Shown: positions 26,244-35,852, counted from the stretch's first letter. The stretch is DNA of 64,000 nucleotides from Cohnella hashimotonis (GCF_030014955.1 NZ_JAGRPV010000001.1:186001-250000); one strand, 5' to 3'. Notes: generated by a model from the sequence alone, not told the origin. Made by a program: numbers and translations.

Positions 26244-26534
26244 TCATCCAATCGAGCAGCAGACGGAGGCCTGCGTTTCCAGAACCGTGCCGATAAACCT
26301 GGCGATATCCTGATGGTACGGATGCGCAAGGTACGTATCCATATCCTCCAAGGAAGCGAACTTGGTGATCAGGATTAAATCGTATCCTGAAGGGCCAGGG
26401 CGAACATTCGCTTCTGCCCGAACGTCGAGAAGCGTATCGATGTTCCCTTTCATGCCGAGCAGGACGGTTTGAACTTGCTTGATATGGGCCGGGCTCCGGT
26501 CCTTCAGCTTCAGCATCAAGTGATTGACTATCAT
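26244..26534 (-). CDS. Dabb (stress-responsive A/B barrel) family protein
   Basis: A 96-residue dimeric alpha/beta-barrel protein of the Dabb family. It has the N-terminal strand IVNHLMLKLK, a central GYDLILITKF strand and the HPYHQDIARF helix with its conserved HP pair. Such proteins are small enzymes or ligand-binding proteins in stress or aromatic metabolism. Its start overlaps the stop of the SnoaL-like gene (ATGA), so it is the third gene of a short operon. The last residues (CCSIG) differ from the usual family end. Confidence 0.75.
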   Translation of the reverse strand: MIVNHLMLKLKDRSPAHIKQVQTVLLGMKGNIDTLLDVRAEANVRPGPSGYDLILITKFASLEDMDTYLAHPYHQDIARFIGTVLETQASVCCSIG

Positions 26535-26884
26535 TCTTTAGTCAGCTGTATCGCCAGCTGCTTGATTTGATGGTCGCGGATCTGAAAATGGAAATCCAGA
26601 TAGAGAGGATCCGGGAGGCCCGTTTTGTCGAAGTCGCCGTCGACCTTAAAAACCACCATGGTTTCCGCCTCATGTTGTCTATATCTTTGCGGGTCAAGCG
26701 TTACATTTGCGCTAAAATGATGCTCGTCGCTCCATTTTTTAATAGCGTCTTTGCCTACCCATGTTTTTCCTTCGTCGCGGACCGTAGCATCCTCCGAAAA
26801 ACAGTCGACATAAGCCTCCGGATCGGGTTTATTGGAAGCGGCTATAAACGCTTGAATGACTTGCGGAAGCGGATTGAGTTCCAT
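26531..26884 (-). CDS. SnoaL-like/NTF2-like polyketide cyclase family protein
   Basis: A 117-residue cone-shaped NTF2-like protein. It begins with a helix, followed by the family-typical YVDCFSEDATVRDEG stretch and a four-strand sheet. Members act as small isomerases or hydrolases or as binding proteins. The ATG at 26884 is chosen because AAGGAG lies nine bases upstream; a longer frame from 26935 would overlap the SDR gene. It is co-transcribed with the SDR and Dabb genes. Confidence 0.78.
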   Translation of the reverse strand: MELNPLPQVIQAFIAASNKPDPEAYVDCFSEDATVRDEGKTWVGKDAIKKWSDEHHFSANVTLDPQRYRQHEAETMVVFKVDGDFDKTGLPDPLYLDFHFQIRDHQIKQLAIQLTKE

Positions 26885-26906
26885 AGGATCGACTCCTTTA
26901 TTTTCG

Positions 26907-27710
26907 TTAAATCGTGCGAATGGTTCCGCCGTCAATGATATATTCGCAGCCCGTTATATAAGAGGCTCTGCTTGACGCAAGGAAAGCGGCGAGCTCGGCA
27001 ATCTCCTCAGGCTTGGCGGGCCGGCCGAGCGGAATGCCGCCAAGCTCGTCCATGAGCTGCCGTCGTGCAGCCAGATAGTCGGTTCCGGCTTGTTCGGCCA
27101 TTCTATCGATTAACCGCTCCGCGGCTTCCGTCTCGGTAAATCCCGGCGCCAGTGCATTGATCCTGATCCCTTTAGGGCCGAACTGGGTCGCGATGTTTTT
27201 GCTGTAGTTAACGAGCGCAGCTTTGGCGGCGGAATAAGGCATGGTCATTTTACCCGGCAATGTGCGCTGAATAGAGGAAATATGGACAATGACGCCGTGT
27301 TGCTGCTCAACCATATAAGGCAGAAATCCACGATCGAGACGGACGGTTGAGAACAGGTTGGCGTTAAACGTCGTCTGCCAGTCCTCATCCGATATCGCCA
27401 AAGCCCCCGCCGTGCTGGTCGAGGAGCCTCCCACGTTGTTAATCAAAATATCCAGGCCGCCGAATTTTCGAATCGTTTCCCGGACCAGATGATCCGTGCC
27501 TTCCGGGAGGCTGACATCGGCTTGAATGAAGCCTACCCCCTCAGGTACCGCTTCGGGCAGCGACCTTGCCGCAGCGATCACTTCGGCTCCTCCTGCATGC
27601 AGACGTTGAACGATCGCCTTGCCGATGCCTCGGGTTCCGCCGGTGACCAGGGCGCGTTGACCTGCAAATTCTTTGCGCATATCCAATAAGTACGGGCTGT
27701 TTTCCATCAT
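26907..27710 (-). CDS. SDR-family NAD(P)-dependent oxidoreductase
   Basis: A 267-residue short-chain dehydrogenase/reductase. The cofactor motif GGTRGIG, the NNVGG motif, the catalytic Ser (ISSIQR) and the Tyr-Lys pair (YSAAK) are all present. It ends with the typical TGCEYIIDGGTIRT region. The ATG at 27710 follows GGAGG at about ten bases; a longer frame begins at 27743. It leads the SDR-SnoaL-Dabb operon and lies 73 bases behind the WYL regulator on the same strand. The substrate is unknown. Confidence 0.88.
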   Translation of the reverse strand: MMENSPYLLDMRKEFAGQRALVTGGTRGIGKAIVQRLHAGGAEVIAAARSLPEAVPEGVGFIQADVSLPEGTDHLVRETIRKFGGLDILINNVGGSSTSTAGALAISDEDWQTTFNANLFSTVRLDRGFLPYMVEQQHGVIVHISSIQRTLPGKMTMPYSAAKAALVNYSKNIATQFGPKGIRINALAPGFTETEAAERLIDRMAEQAGTDYLAARRQLMDELGGIPLGRPAKPEEIAELAAFLASSRASYITGCEYIIDGGTIRTI

Positions 27711-27783
27711 TCTGCTGAATCCTCCTTCGGATGTCGGGTACAAGGATAGTTTAATCAGCAGAACCTGACAGCATCGTGTCCAG

Positions 27784-28707
27784 TTATCTCAAATATTTTT
27801 TAAACATTCTTTCGGTTTGTTTTTTGATTTCCATCCTGACGGACGCCGGTTCGATGACTTCCAGCAAGTCCCCGAAGGAAAGCAGATATTGAAAAAGCCA
27901 TTCGCCGGGAGGCATATCCGCAGTAACCAGGAAAGATCCGTCTTCCTGCTTCGCAATGTCCTCTTCCTTAAACTCATCCACGATGCGGTAGGCTCCCGCC
28001 GGCTCTATTCTTAATATCAGAGCGACCCTCGGCGGTTTATCGGTCGGAACTTCCGTCCCCGAGGGCTCCGCCTCGCCCTGCTGTAGTTTTTGAAGCTCAA
28101 TCTCATCTCCGTCTGAAAATCGAACATTCGACATCCGGGTAATTTTAAAGGTTCTTAAAGCTTGTTGGTCAAGGCTATAAGTCTCAACGTACCAGGCTCT
28201 ATCCTTAAAAAGGAGTTTCAATGGAGCGCCTCTCCGGTTTTTTTGTTCTCCGGCCGCGCTCAAATAGGTAAACGAAATCACTTTATGCTCCAAAATGGCC
28301 TGTTTCAGCAGGGCATATAGCTCCTTTTGTTTTTGCCCGCTTCCCCATGAGGAGAAATCCACCTCAATCCAGTTGGCGCTGCTCTTGCTGAACAAGCTGC
28401 TCAGCTTCGAGAAAACCTCGTCCGAATCGGGAAATCGGGCCGCGGACAAACTTTGTAAAGCGAAGAGGATCTCATCCTGCTCCTTGTCCGACAGCAGGGA
28501 CTTGTTCAGGACAAACCTGTCGGCAAGGGAAATGCCGCCGCCTTTTCCTTGACTGGTGTAGATCGGAACGCCGGCCTGGCTTAAAGCCTCGACGTCCCTG
28601 TAAATCGTTCTGACGGACACCTCGAACCGCTCGGCCAGCTCAGGTGCCGTAACGGTTCCTTTTTCCAATAAAATATAGATCACTTGAAATAATCTGCTGA
28701 CTTGCAT
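27784..28707 (-). CDS. WYL-domain HTH transcriptional regulator (YafY-like)
   Basis: A 307-residue regulator. An N-terminal winged helix (residues 1-60, with ELAERFEVSVRTIYRDVEAL) is followed by a WYL ligand-sensing domain around residues 135-205 (RGAPLKLLFKDRAWYVETY) and a WCX-like C-terminal part. The ATG at 28707 follows GGAGG at nine bases. It is transcribed toward the SDR operon, its likely target. The intergenic region to 28807 is short and AT-rich. Confidence 0.85.
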   Translation of the reverse strand: MQVSRLFQVIYILLEKGTVTAPELAERFEVSVRTIYRDVEALSQAGVPIYTSQGKGGGISLADRFVLNKSLLSDKEQDEILFALQSLSAARFPDSDEVFSKLSSLFSKSSANWIEVDFSSWGSGQKQKELYALLKQAILEHKVISFTYLSAAGEQKNRRGAPLKLLFKDRAWYVETYSLDQQALRTFKITRMSNVRFSDGDEIELQKLQQGEAEPSGTEVPTDKPPRVALILRIEPAGAYRIVDEFKEEDIAKQEDGSFLVTADMPPGEWLFQYLLSFGDLLEVIEPASVRMEIKKQTERMFKKYLR

Positions 28708-28806
28708 CCGCGCTCGCCTCCAGGTTCCAGTATATCCTTTGAAACTAGACAATAGGATGTCAGGTCATGATCTTGATTCGCTATATACTTACGGTCCATT
28801 CAACAA

Positions 28807-28835
28807 TTGACTGTATAAAATAAAGCTGTTAAAAT
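28807..28835 (+). promoter_or_regulatory. Sigma-A promoter of the cytoplasmic GH32 gene
   Basis: TTGACT (28807-28812), a 17-base spacer and TAAAAT (28830-28835). The predicted transcript start is near 28842, so the operator at 28874 lies just downstream in a road-block position. Confidence 0.65.
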
Positions 28836-28873
28836 TCATTCGTCATCAAGAAATGATTTACATATTAGCATTT

Positions 28874-28893
28874 AATCGTTTACGTAAACGTTT
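28874..28893. promoter_or_regulatory. LacI-type operator, site 1
   Basis: AATCGTTTACGTAAACGTTT is a near-perfect 10+10 palindrome centred on AC/GT. The same sequence recurs before three other transcription units of the locus, including the lacI gene itself (36306). Confidence 0.75.
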
Positions 28894-28930
28894 AAATTCA
28901 TGGGATCATCAAACAAGGAGAGGACACATC

Positions 28931-30415
28931 ATGCATTCCATTCAGAGAGCGAATGATTATATCCAAAATAATAAGAACTCGGTGAATCCGCAATATAAAC
29001 CGGCATATCATGCCTCGGCCGAGATCGGGTGGATTAACGACCCTAACGGGTTTTCCTTTTACAATTCCGAATTTCATCTGTTTTATCAGTTTCACCCGTA
29101 CTCTTCTAAGAATGGTCCCATGCATTGGGGGCATATGATCAGCAAGGATTTGGTACGGTGGGAGCATCTGCCCGTATCGTTGGCGCCGGATCGCCCTTAT
29201 GACCTGCATGGCTGCTTCTCAGGCAGCGCTATTCAAGACGGCGATCGTCACATTCTCATGTATACGGGCCATTTCAATCCGGACGATAACGATCCTTCGC
29301 TGATCAGACAAACCCAGTGCATAGCGATCGGAGATGGCGTAACCTATCGCAAGCTTGATCGTAACCCTGTACTTGATGCGAATCATCTTCCGGCCGGTGC
29401 ATCGATTCAGGATTTTCGCGATCCGAAAATTTGGAAGGAAGGGGATACGTTTTACGCTGTAATCGGCAGCCGGGCCGCGGATGATAGCGGACAACTGCTC
29501 TTATACCGTTCGCTAGATGCGGAGCAATGGGAATACGTCAGCATTATGGTCGAAAGCAAAAGTCGTCTGGGCAAGATGTGGGAGTGTCCTGATTTATTTC
29601 AACTTGGAGACCGAGACGTTTTAATCGTCTCGCCACAGTTTGTCGAAAGAGAGGGAAACAGGTATCACAACCAACATTCTGTCGTTTATATGGTCGGCTC
29701 GCTTGACAGGGAGACGGGAAAGTTCGAGCAAGATGCGCTTGACGAATTAGACTATGGATTGGACTTCTATGCGCCTCAGACGACGATTGACGATCGTGGC
29801 AGACGAATCATGATCGGATGGATGCAAATGTGGGACCGCTCCATTCCATCAGATCAACTTGGTCACGGATGGTCCGGCATGATGACGCTCCCCAGAGTGC
29901 TACGACTCGAAGGTCAAAAGCTGTATCAGCAACCGATTGAGGAAATTGAGCAGTACCGCGCCAATCATGTTTCGGGCAACCGGCGGTTCGCCGGCGAGGT
30001 TTCGGTACCCGGCGTCGAAGGCGAGCAAGTCGAGATGATCGTTCGTTTTACGCCAATAGACGCGACTCAGTTCGGCATCAAAGTCAGGAAAGGCGAAAAG
30101 GAAGAGACTGTATTTTCCTATAACGTTCAGGAACAGACGTTTATTCTGGATCGGTCCGCCAGCGGCTATCCGATTCAACCCGGACCTGGCGAAGAAGACG
30201 TTCGAGGTCGCCGACAGGTCGAGGTGCAGCTGATTGACGGATCGCTTCACGTTAGACTTTTTCTTGATCGATCCAGTGTCGAAGCCTTTATTCAACTGGG
30301 TCTGCGAACGATGAGCGCGACTATTTTTCCTTCGCCGGCCAGCAAAGGAATTGTCTTTTTTGCCGACGGGGAGGTCGAAGTCGACTTCAACAAGTGGGAT
30401 TTGATCCTCTCCTAA
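28931..30415 (+). CDS. Cytoplasmic GH32 beta-fructosidase
   Basis: A 494-residue exo-acting fructan or sucrose hydrolase with no signal peptide. The three GH32 acids are canonical: nucleophile Asp37 in WINDPNG, Asp164 in FRDPK and acid/base Glu218 in WECPDLF. A five-blade propeller is followed by the C-terminal beta-sandwich, which includes LFLDRSSVEAF. The ATG at 28931 follows AAGGAG. An operator of the LacI regulator sits 38 bases upstream. It probably trims imported fructo-oligosaccharides to fructose. A sucrose-6-phosphate hydrolase role is less likely because no PTS gene is present. Confidence 0.88.
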   Translation: MHSIQRANDYIQNNKNSVNPQYKPAYHASAEIGWINDPNGFSFYNSEFHLFYQFHPYSSKNGPMHWGHMISKDLVRWEHLPVSLAPDRPYDLHGCFSGSAIQDGDRHILMYTGHFNPDDNDPSLIRQTQCIAIGDGVTYRKLDRNPVLDANHLPAGASIQDFRDPKIWKEGDTFYAVIGSRAADDSGQLLLYRSLDAEQWEYVSIMVESKSRLGKMWECPDLFQLGDRDVLIVSPQFVEREGNRYHNQHSVVYMVGSLDRETGKFEQDALDELDYGLDFYAPQTTIDDRGRRIMIGWMQMWDRSIPSDQLGHGWSGMMTLPRVLRLEGQKLYQQPIEEIEQYRANHVSGNRRFAGEVSVPGVEGEQVEMIVRFTPIDATQFGIKVRKGEKEETVFSYNVQEQTFILDRSASGYPIQPGPGEEDVRGRRQVEVQLIDGSLHVRLFLDRSSVEAFIQLGLRTMSATIFPSPASKGIVFFADGEVEVDFNKWDLILS

Positions 30416-30463
30416 GTTGAATAAATGCCTCTGTCATAAAAGGCGTTTGTTAATAGAACATTT

Positions 30464-30483
30464 AATCGTTTACGTAATCGTTT
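30464..30483. promoter_or_regulatory. LacI-type operator, site 2
   Basis: AATCGTTTACGTAATCGTTT differs from site 1 by one base. It lies in the 230-bp gap between the GH32 gene and the large secreted enzyme. A weak hairpin (30424-30447) just upstream may end the preceding transcript. Confidence 0.7.
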
Positions 30484-30607
30484 AAACCATTGCTATTTAC
30501 TTCGTCCTAGAAAGGGGGTGATGTATCCTAAGGAATACATGGCATTGCTATATAGAGAATGAACGAACTTGATGGGAGAGAAATTCTGACTGGATAGTAC
30601 TTACTGT

Positions 30608-30621
30608 TGCAATCGCTTTCA
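30608..30621. promoter_or_regulatory. Possible CcpA cre site
   Basis: TGCAATCGCTTTCA matches the cre consensus with two mismatches and lies just ahead of the ribosome binding site of the secreted enzyme. It would add catabolite repression to LacI control. Confidence 0.4.
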
Positions 30622-30645
30622 AAAAATGTAACGGGAGGCTACCCC

Positions 30646-33600
30646 ATGTTAATCAAAAATGGATTCTTCGGAAAAGCGTTTCTTCTTATTGTAATATTAG
30701 CTATCATTTCGCCCGCTATCATGGCGCCTTCTCAAGTATCCGCAGCAGCAACGAAAATCGCCGAATGGAAGTTGGACGAAGGCACGGGAAAAGTAACGAA
30801 GGAAACCGTAAGCGGCGTCAACGACCCGATTAACTACGTCTTTAGTAGCGCCGCCTACAAACCTTCGACGGATCCTGTATGGCGTACCGATGGAATTGCA
30901 GGCAAGACGTTGTTGTTCGACGGTTATTCGAATTGGATCACGCATAGCGCCATCACGACCCCCGCCAATGCGATGACCGTAGAGGCATGGGTAGCCCCCA
31001 GAGCTTACGAGTGGGGAGACAACGGCATTCTCTCCGCCATCGTCAATCAGCATGACAAGGGAGCGAAGCAAGGCTTCATCTTAGGCGCATTCCGATCGGG
31101 TACTTGGTCCTTCCAAGTCGGGTCAGGCGGGAACTGGTATGAAGTATGGGCTTACGAGCCGCTTCCCAAGTCTGAATGGTCTCATCTGATCGCTACGTTC
31201 GACGGGCCGGGAGGCGCCATGAAGCTTTACCTTAACGGCAAGCAGATCGCGGCGACGGCGGTTCCCGTTAACTCGGCGATTACGGCATCCTCGAACCAAT
31301 TGCTAATCGGCAAAAACAACCAGAGCACGACGCTCGCCGTTTTCCCGCTTAATATGTTCAATGGTCTTATTGACGAAGTCAAAATCTATAACGGAGCCAT
31401 GACGGCTGCCGAAGCGCAAAGCGCATACGACGGGTATTTAACTGCGCTTGGAGGCAATCTGCCGACTGCGAACGAGACATTCGACAGAAGCGTTTTCGAT
31501 GGCGACAAATATCGGCCGACTTATCATGCCATGGCGCCAGGGCAATGGATGAACGAACCTCATGCTCCCGTCTACTACAATGGACAGTATCATTTGTTCT
31601 ACCAGAACAATCCGCAAGGTCCATATTGGCATAACATGCACTGGGGCCATTTGGTCAGCAGCGACATGGTACATTGGCGCGATCTGCCCCCTGCGCTGTC
31701 GCCTGAGCTTTTCCAAGTGGATCCCGACGGGGATTGGACGGGGAGCACGGTTATCGATGACAGCGGCAATCCGACCATTCTCTTTACGGCAGGCAACGAT
31801 GCACGATCCTACATGCAGAGCAATCAGAATGTCGGCGTTGCCCGCAGCACCGTGCAGACCGACGGCGACAACGACCTTAAACGCTGGGTAAAGGAGCAAA
31901 AGCTGGCGATCACGCAGCAGCCGGGACAAGGCATCTCGGGCGAATTCCGCGATCCCTATGTGTTTAAGGACGGTTCGACATGGTTTCTAATCATCGGTTC
32001 GGGCGTATCCGGACAGGGGGGCACGGCGCTCGTATATACGACCACCGATCCCGCGTTGATGAACTGGACTTACAAAGGTCCGTTGTACCAGGCGAGTACG
32101 ACGGCTTACCCTTACCTGGGCTCCGTGTGGGAGCTGCCAGTATTGCTGCCGCTGGGCGGTGGCAAGCATCTATTGGCCATCAGTCCGTCCGGTGCGGGGG
32201 CGGATGTCGAGGTGTATTATTGGATCGGGACTTGGAACAGCTCGACGGCGAAGTTCACGCCTGACAATCCGACGCCTCAACTCATGGACTTTGGCGACTT
32301 CCACTTTACGGGGCCAAGCGCGATGACGGATCCGGTGACGGGCCGAAATATCATGTTCACGATCGCGCAGGGCGAACGGACGTCGCAACAGGACTCCGAT
32401 TCCGGCTGGGCGCACAATGCGGGGCTGCCTGTAGAATTATCGCTGCGTTCCGATGGCAAATTGGGCATCAATCCGATATCCGAACTTCAATCTCTGCGCG
32501 GACAGCAGCTCGTTAACCTAACGACGGATACGACGTTTGCCGCGGCGAATACGGCGCTCGCCAGCGTAACCGGCGATTCGCTCGAGATTGAGTTGGAGCT
32601 GGCCCGGGGATCGGCTGACAGCGTAGGCCTCAAGGTGCGCAAGTCGCCGAATAGTGAAGAGGAGACGCTTCTTTATTACAAAAATAGTACGGATGAATAC
32701 GGGGTTGATCGAACGAAGACGATCGCAGGCGATAATAAAGGGATTCAAAAAGGAACGATTGATATCGGAACCGAAAACGTCAAATTGCACGTTTACCTGG
32801 ATAAGTCGATGGTGGAATCTTATTTGAATGGATTGAAAGCGATAACAACCCGTACCTATTCCACGCGCTCCGACGCCATGGGTCTTCAATTGTGGGGCGA
32901 TGCGAGTACAAACACAATCACCGTCAAATCGCTGAAAGTGTGGCGCATGAATTCGGCTTATACCACTGTCCCGGTTACCGGCGTCACCGTTAGTCCGGCG
33001 TCGAAGCAAGTGCTTGTCGGGGGCAAGAACAGGCTGCAAGCCGTCGTTGCGCCACAAAATGCAACAAATAAAAACGTCATATGGTCAACGAGCAATGCAA
33101 GCATCGCCACGGTTGTAAACGGCGTTGTGACCGGCAAGGCTGCCGGGACGGCAACGATCACCGCGACGACAAGAGATGGCGCCAAGGTGGGTACTTCGAC
33201 GGTAACCGTCGTTGCTGCGCCTGCATCGACGAATTTATCGAACGGAGGCTTTGAATCAGGCATTCTGGCTCCTTGGACCGTGGAGAGCGGCACGGCTTTC
33301 TCGAATGCGAGCATTACGAATAGCACCACATTTTCCGGCAATCAGCCCTTTGGCCAAACGGGTAATTATCACCTCTACGGCTTCCAGGCGGCGGGAGATG
33401 CGGCAGTGGGCGTGCTCAAGTCTCCAACCTTTACGCTGGGCGGTAATGGTCAGATTAACTTCCAAGTGGGTGGCGGATCGGATATTGATAAGCTCTATGT
33501 GTCTTTCGTGCGCGCCTCGGACGGCAAGGAGCTGTTCCGTACGACCGGTCCCGGAACCTATTGGGACTGGGCCAACAGAAAAGGCGTCACGGAAAGCTAT

Positions 33601-34959
33601 ACGCGCCGATTTTGGGATGCAACGGACTATATCGGGACTTCCATGTACATTAAAATCGTAGACGATCGCACCGATGGATGGGGTCATATCAATGTAGATG
33701 ATTTCATCGTTCCCGTTTCGGGAGGCTCATCGGACACGCAGCCGCCTTCGGCGCCTTCAACCCTGCAGTCTCCTTCAAAGGATTCAAGCTCAGTCACGTT
33801 AGGTTGGAGCGCTTCTAGCGATAATGTCGGCGTTACCGGCTATTCCGTATTCCGGGACGGCATACAGGTTGGGGTTTCGACGACGACCCATTATGTAGAT
33901 CAAGGACTAACGCCGAGCACGACTTACGCTTACGCCGTAAAAGCATTTGACGCTGCAGGGAATATATCCGTAGCAAGCAACGTTTATTCGGTGACGACAT
34001 CTAACGCCGCGCCGGTGAATGGATTAGTCAATCATGATTTCGAGAGCGGGGATTTAACCGGGTGGACCGTCGTCAGCGGAAATGCGTTCAGTACGGCCGA
34101 CGTGACATCCGACGTGAACTGGGGCTGGGGCGGACCGTTTAACCAAAGCGGAACCTATCATCTGTGGAGCTTCAAGGATGGGGGAGATGCGCAGACAGGC
34201 GTGCTGAAGTCTGTCAACTTCACGCTGGGAGGCAACGGATCGGTCGACTTCCTTATTGGCGGAGGGAACGACATCTCCAATCTGTATATCTCGCTCGTAC
34301 GCGTATCGGACGGAGCTGAGCTTTTTAAGTCGACTGGCAATAATGACGAAGCTTATACGCGAAAATCGTGGAATGCGGCCGCTTATGTCGGGACCTCCTG
34401 CTACATCAAGATCGTAGATAATGCGACGGGCGGATTCGGGCATGTCAACATTGACGATATTAACGTACCCGTCCAGCAAGGCGCGCCGTCGGTCGGAGAG
34501 CTCGCTAATCACGATTTTGAAAGCGGTAACTTAAGCGGTTGGAACGTGGTCAGCGGGAATGCGTTTAGCGCGGTTGACGTGACGACCGACGTGAATTGGG
34601 GCTGGGGCGGACCGTTTAATCAGAGCGGAACTTATCATCTATGGGGCTTCAAGGATGGGGGAGATGTCCAGATCGGCGTGCTGAAGTCAGCCAACTTTAC
34701 GTTGGGCGGTAACGGTTCGATCGATTTCTTGGTAGGCGGAGGGAACGACGCCTCTAATCTGTACATCTCGCTTGTACGCGCATCGGACGGGGTCGAGCTT
34801 TTTAAGTCTACGGGCAATAACGACGAAGCCTATACGCGAAAATCATGGAACGCTGCCGCATATGTCGGAACGTCCTGCTACATCAAGATCGTCGATAACG
34901 CGACCGGCGGATTTGGGCATATCAATATTGACGATGTTAACGTGCCTGTAGCCTTGTAA
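30646..34959 (+). CDS. Secreted multidomain LamG-GH32 fructan-active enzyme
   Basis: A 1437-residue exported enzyme. Order: signal peptide (1 to about 35), LamG-like domain (about 36-265), GH32 (about 285-765), BIG2 Ig-like (about 770-855), ligand-binding-type beta-sandwich (about 860-1020), FN3 (about 1028-1115), then two near-identical copies of the beta-sandwich domain. The nucleophile motif is WMNEPHAP, so Glu304 replaces the normal Asp. Asp436 (FRDPY) and the acid/base Glu496 (WELPV, normally ECPD) are kept. The ATG at 30646 follows GGGAGG. It could be an endo-fructanase or a cyclising fructanotransferase; the family placement is firm, the reaction is not. Confidence 0.82.
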   Translation: MLIKNGFFGKAFLLIVILAIISPAIMAPSQVSAAATKIAEWKLDEGTGKVTKETVSGVNDPINYVFSSAAYKPSTDPVWRTDGIAGKTLLFDGYSNWITHSAITTPANAMTVEAWVAPRAYEWGDNGILSAIVNQHDKGAKQGFILGAFRSGTWSFQVGSGGNWYEVWAYEPLPKSEWSHLIATFDGPGGAMKLYLNGKQIAATAVPVNSAITASSNQLLIGKNNQSTTLAVFPLNMFNGLIDEVKIYNGAMTAAEAQSAYDGYLTALGGNLPTANETFDRSVFDGDKYRPTYHAMAPGQWMNEPHAPVYYNGQYHLFYQNNPQGPYWHNMHWGHLVSSDMVHWRDLPPALSPELFQVDPDGDWTGSTVIDDSGNPTILFTAGNDARSYMQSNQNVGVARSTVQTDGDNDLKRWVKEQKLAITQQPGQGISGEFRDPYVFKDGSTWFLIIGSGVSGQGGTALVYTTTDPALMNWTYKGPLYQASTTAYPYLGSVWELPVLLPLGGGKHLLAISPSGAGADVEVYYWIGTWNSSTAKFTPDNPTPQLMDFGDFHFTGPSAMTDPVTGRNIMFTIAQGERTSQQDSDSGWAHNAGLPVELSLRSDGKLGINPISELQSLRGQQLVNLTTDTTFAAANTALASVTGDSLEIELELARGSADSVGLKVRKSPNSEEETLLYYKNSTDEYGVDRTKTIAGDNKGIQKGTIDIGTENVKLHVYLDKSMVESYLNGLKAITTRTYSTRSDAMGLQLWGDASTNTITVKSLKVWRMNSAYTTVPVTGVTVSPASKQVLVGGKNRLQAVVAPQNATNKNVIWSTSNASIATVVNGVVTGKAAGTATITATTRDGAKVGTSTVTVVAAPASTNLSNGGFESGILAPWTVESGTAFSNASITNSTTFSGNQPFGQTGNYHLYGFQAAGDAAVGVLKSPTFTLGGNGQINFQVGGGSDIDKLYVSFVRASDGKELFRTTGPGTYWDWANRKGVTESYTRRFWDATDYIGTSMYIKIVDDRTDGWGHINVDDFIVPVSGGSSDTQPPSAPSTLQSPSKDSSSVTLGWSASSDNVGVTGYSVFRDGIQVGVSTTTHYVDQGLTPSTTYAYAVKAFDAAGNISVASNVYSVTTSNAAPVNGLVNHDFESGDLTGWTVVSGNAFSTADVTSDVNWGWGGPFNQSGTYHLWSFKDGGDAQTGVLKSVNFTLGGNGSVDFLIGGGNDISNLYISLVRVSDGAELFKSTGNNDEAYTRKSWNAAAYVGTSCYIKIVDNATGGFGHVNIDDINVPVQQGAPSVGELANHDFESGNLSGWNVVSGNAFSAVDVTTDVNWGWGGPFNQSGTYHLWGFKDGGDVQIGVLKSANFTLGGNGSIDFLVGGGNDASNLYISLVRASDGVELFKSTGNNDEAYTRKSWNAAAYVGTSCYIKIVDNATGGFGHINIDDVNVPVAL
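34020..34955 (+). repeat. In-gene tandem duplication of a binding domain
   Basis: Two adjacent segments of about 477 bases (from about 34020 and about 34497) encode almost the same beta-sandwich domain. The similarity is high at DNA level as well, including the block around GACGTGAA. It points to a recent duplication at the 3' end of the enzyme gene. Confidence 0.7.
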
Positions 34960-34963
34960 TTCG

Positions 34964-35016
34964 AAACGGCAGTAGTTCAGGACGAGGAAATAAAAGTCCT
35001 GGACTGCTGCCGTTTT
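34964..35016. terminator. Strong bidirectional terminator
   Basis: AAACGGCAG pairs with CTGCCGTTT and an inner AGTTCAGGAC pairs with GTCCTGGACT. A T-rich run lies on one side and an A run on the other. It serves both the secreted enzyme and the convergent reductase gene. Confidence 0.85.
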
Positions 35017-35021
35017 CAAAC

Positions 35022-35753
35022 TTAAGAATTGAAAGTTTCTCTATTCAAGTTAACAACATCTTGAAATGAAAAGGAATCCGAAGAAGCTGCCAGCTTTTCC
35101 ATCACTTGATCACGCAGAAAAGGCGCTCTTTCTTTATTCGCTTTAGTTAAAGCAATGGTTAGTTCTTCTTTTGTAAGCTCGGTACAGTACGCAGGGGTTC
35201 CTGGCTGTTGTCTCCACGAATCGTTTAAAGAACCGCTATCTACGGAGTCGAAGCCCAGGTCGTTTGCTACACCCATGATTATTTGTTTATGGGATAGGTC
35301 ATCACCGGCAATCGTTATCGCAATGCGCCCAACAGTTCCTTCGGGAGCTCCATGATGCTCTAACGTATAGGCTAATAAATTGTTGAACGCTTTGATGATA
35401 GGCCTTCCTAAATGTTTGGACACCCAAACACTTTCAACCATTCCGTTTTCAACTTCTTCGATTTTCTGGCTAATTTGCGGATAATAATTTGAAGTATCTA
35501 CAATGACGACTTCCTTTCCAACTTTATCTATAATATGACGAAGGCTTGGCACAGCATGAAAAGGGATAGATGTAATAAGAACGTCAATATTTTTAACTAC
35601 ATCTTCTACGATCACCGATTCTCCTATCAGTTTTTTTCCTTCCAAACGCTCAATCCCCCGAGCATCTGCAATTTTTACGTCATGTCCTTTTTCAACCAAT
35701 TTCTTTGCAATATTCGATCCAATGGGTCCTGCGCCTATAATTCCAAATCTCAT
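35022..35753 (-). CDS. NAD(P)-binding reductase, F420-dependent-reductase-like family
   Basis: A 243-residue protein with an N-terminal Rossmann motif (GIIGAGPIGSNIAKKL), resembling the NADPH:F420 oxidoreductase-like family often called NADPH-dependent reductase. The C-terminal half carries the HLGRPIIKAFNN stretch typical of this group. The second ATG (35753) is preferred because GGAGG is seven bases before it. It is clearly more AT-rich than the fructan genes on both sides and forms a divergent pair with an HxlR regulator. It looks like an unrelated module inserted in the fructan locus. Redox stress or quinone/aldehyde response is a plausible role. Confidence 0.78.
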   Translation of the reverse strand: MRFGIIGAGPIGSNIAKKLVEKGHDVKIADARGIERLEGKKLIGESVIVEDVVKNIDVLITSIPFHAVPSLRHIIDKVGKEVVIVDTSNYYPQISQKIEEVENGMVESVWVSKHLGRPIIKAFNNLLAYTLEHHGAPEGTVGRIAITIAGDDLSHKQIIMGVANDLGFDSVDSGSLNDSWRQQPGTPAYCTELTKEELTIALTKANKERAPFLRDQVMEKLAASSDSFSFQDVVNLNRETFNS

Positions 35754-35852
35754 TTTCATTCCTCCAATACCTTTTTATTGCCCCGAATGCATAGCCTGCA
35801 TGTATGCAATAATATATACGTTGCTTGAAATTTTGAAGAAGGCAATTAAAAT

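Noticed and set aside
26244..26290. Possible frameshift at the end of the Dabb gene; another frame reads LLDWMKKL before a stop
   Set aside because: The family end is variable and the current frame already gives normal length, so I could not show that the other frame is the true one.
24668..26329. A 553-codon antisense frame over the eCIS-cargo-like gene
   Set aside because: It runs through the terminator region, has no ribosome binding site and has shadow-type composition. The plus-strand frame carries the recognisable motifs.
30521..30562. Possible 13-residue leader peptide (MYPKEYMALLYRE) before the secreted enzyme
   Set aside because: The purine-rich site AAAGGGGGT is only one or two bases from the ATG, and the surrounding bases form an imperfect palindrome that explains the pattern equally well.
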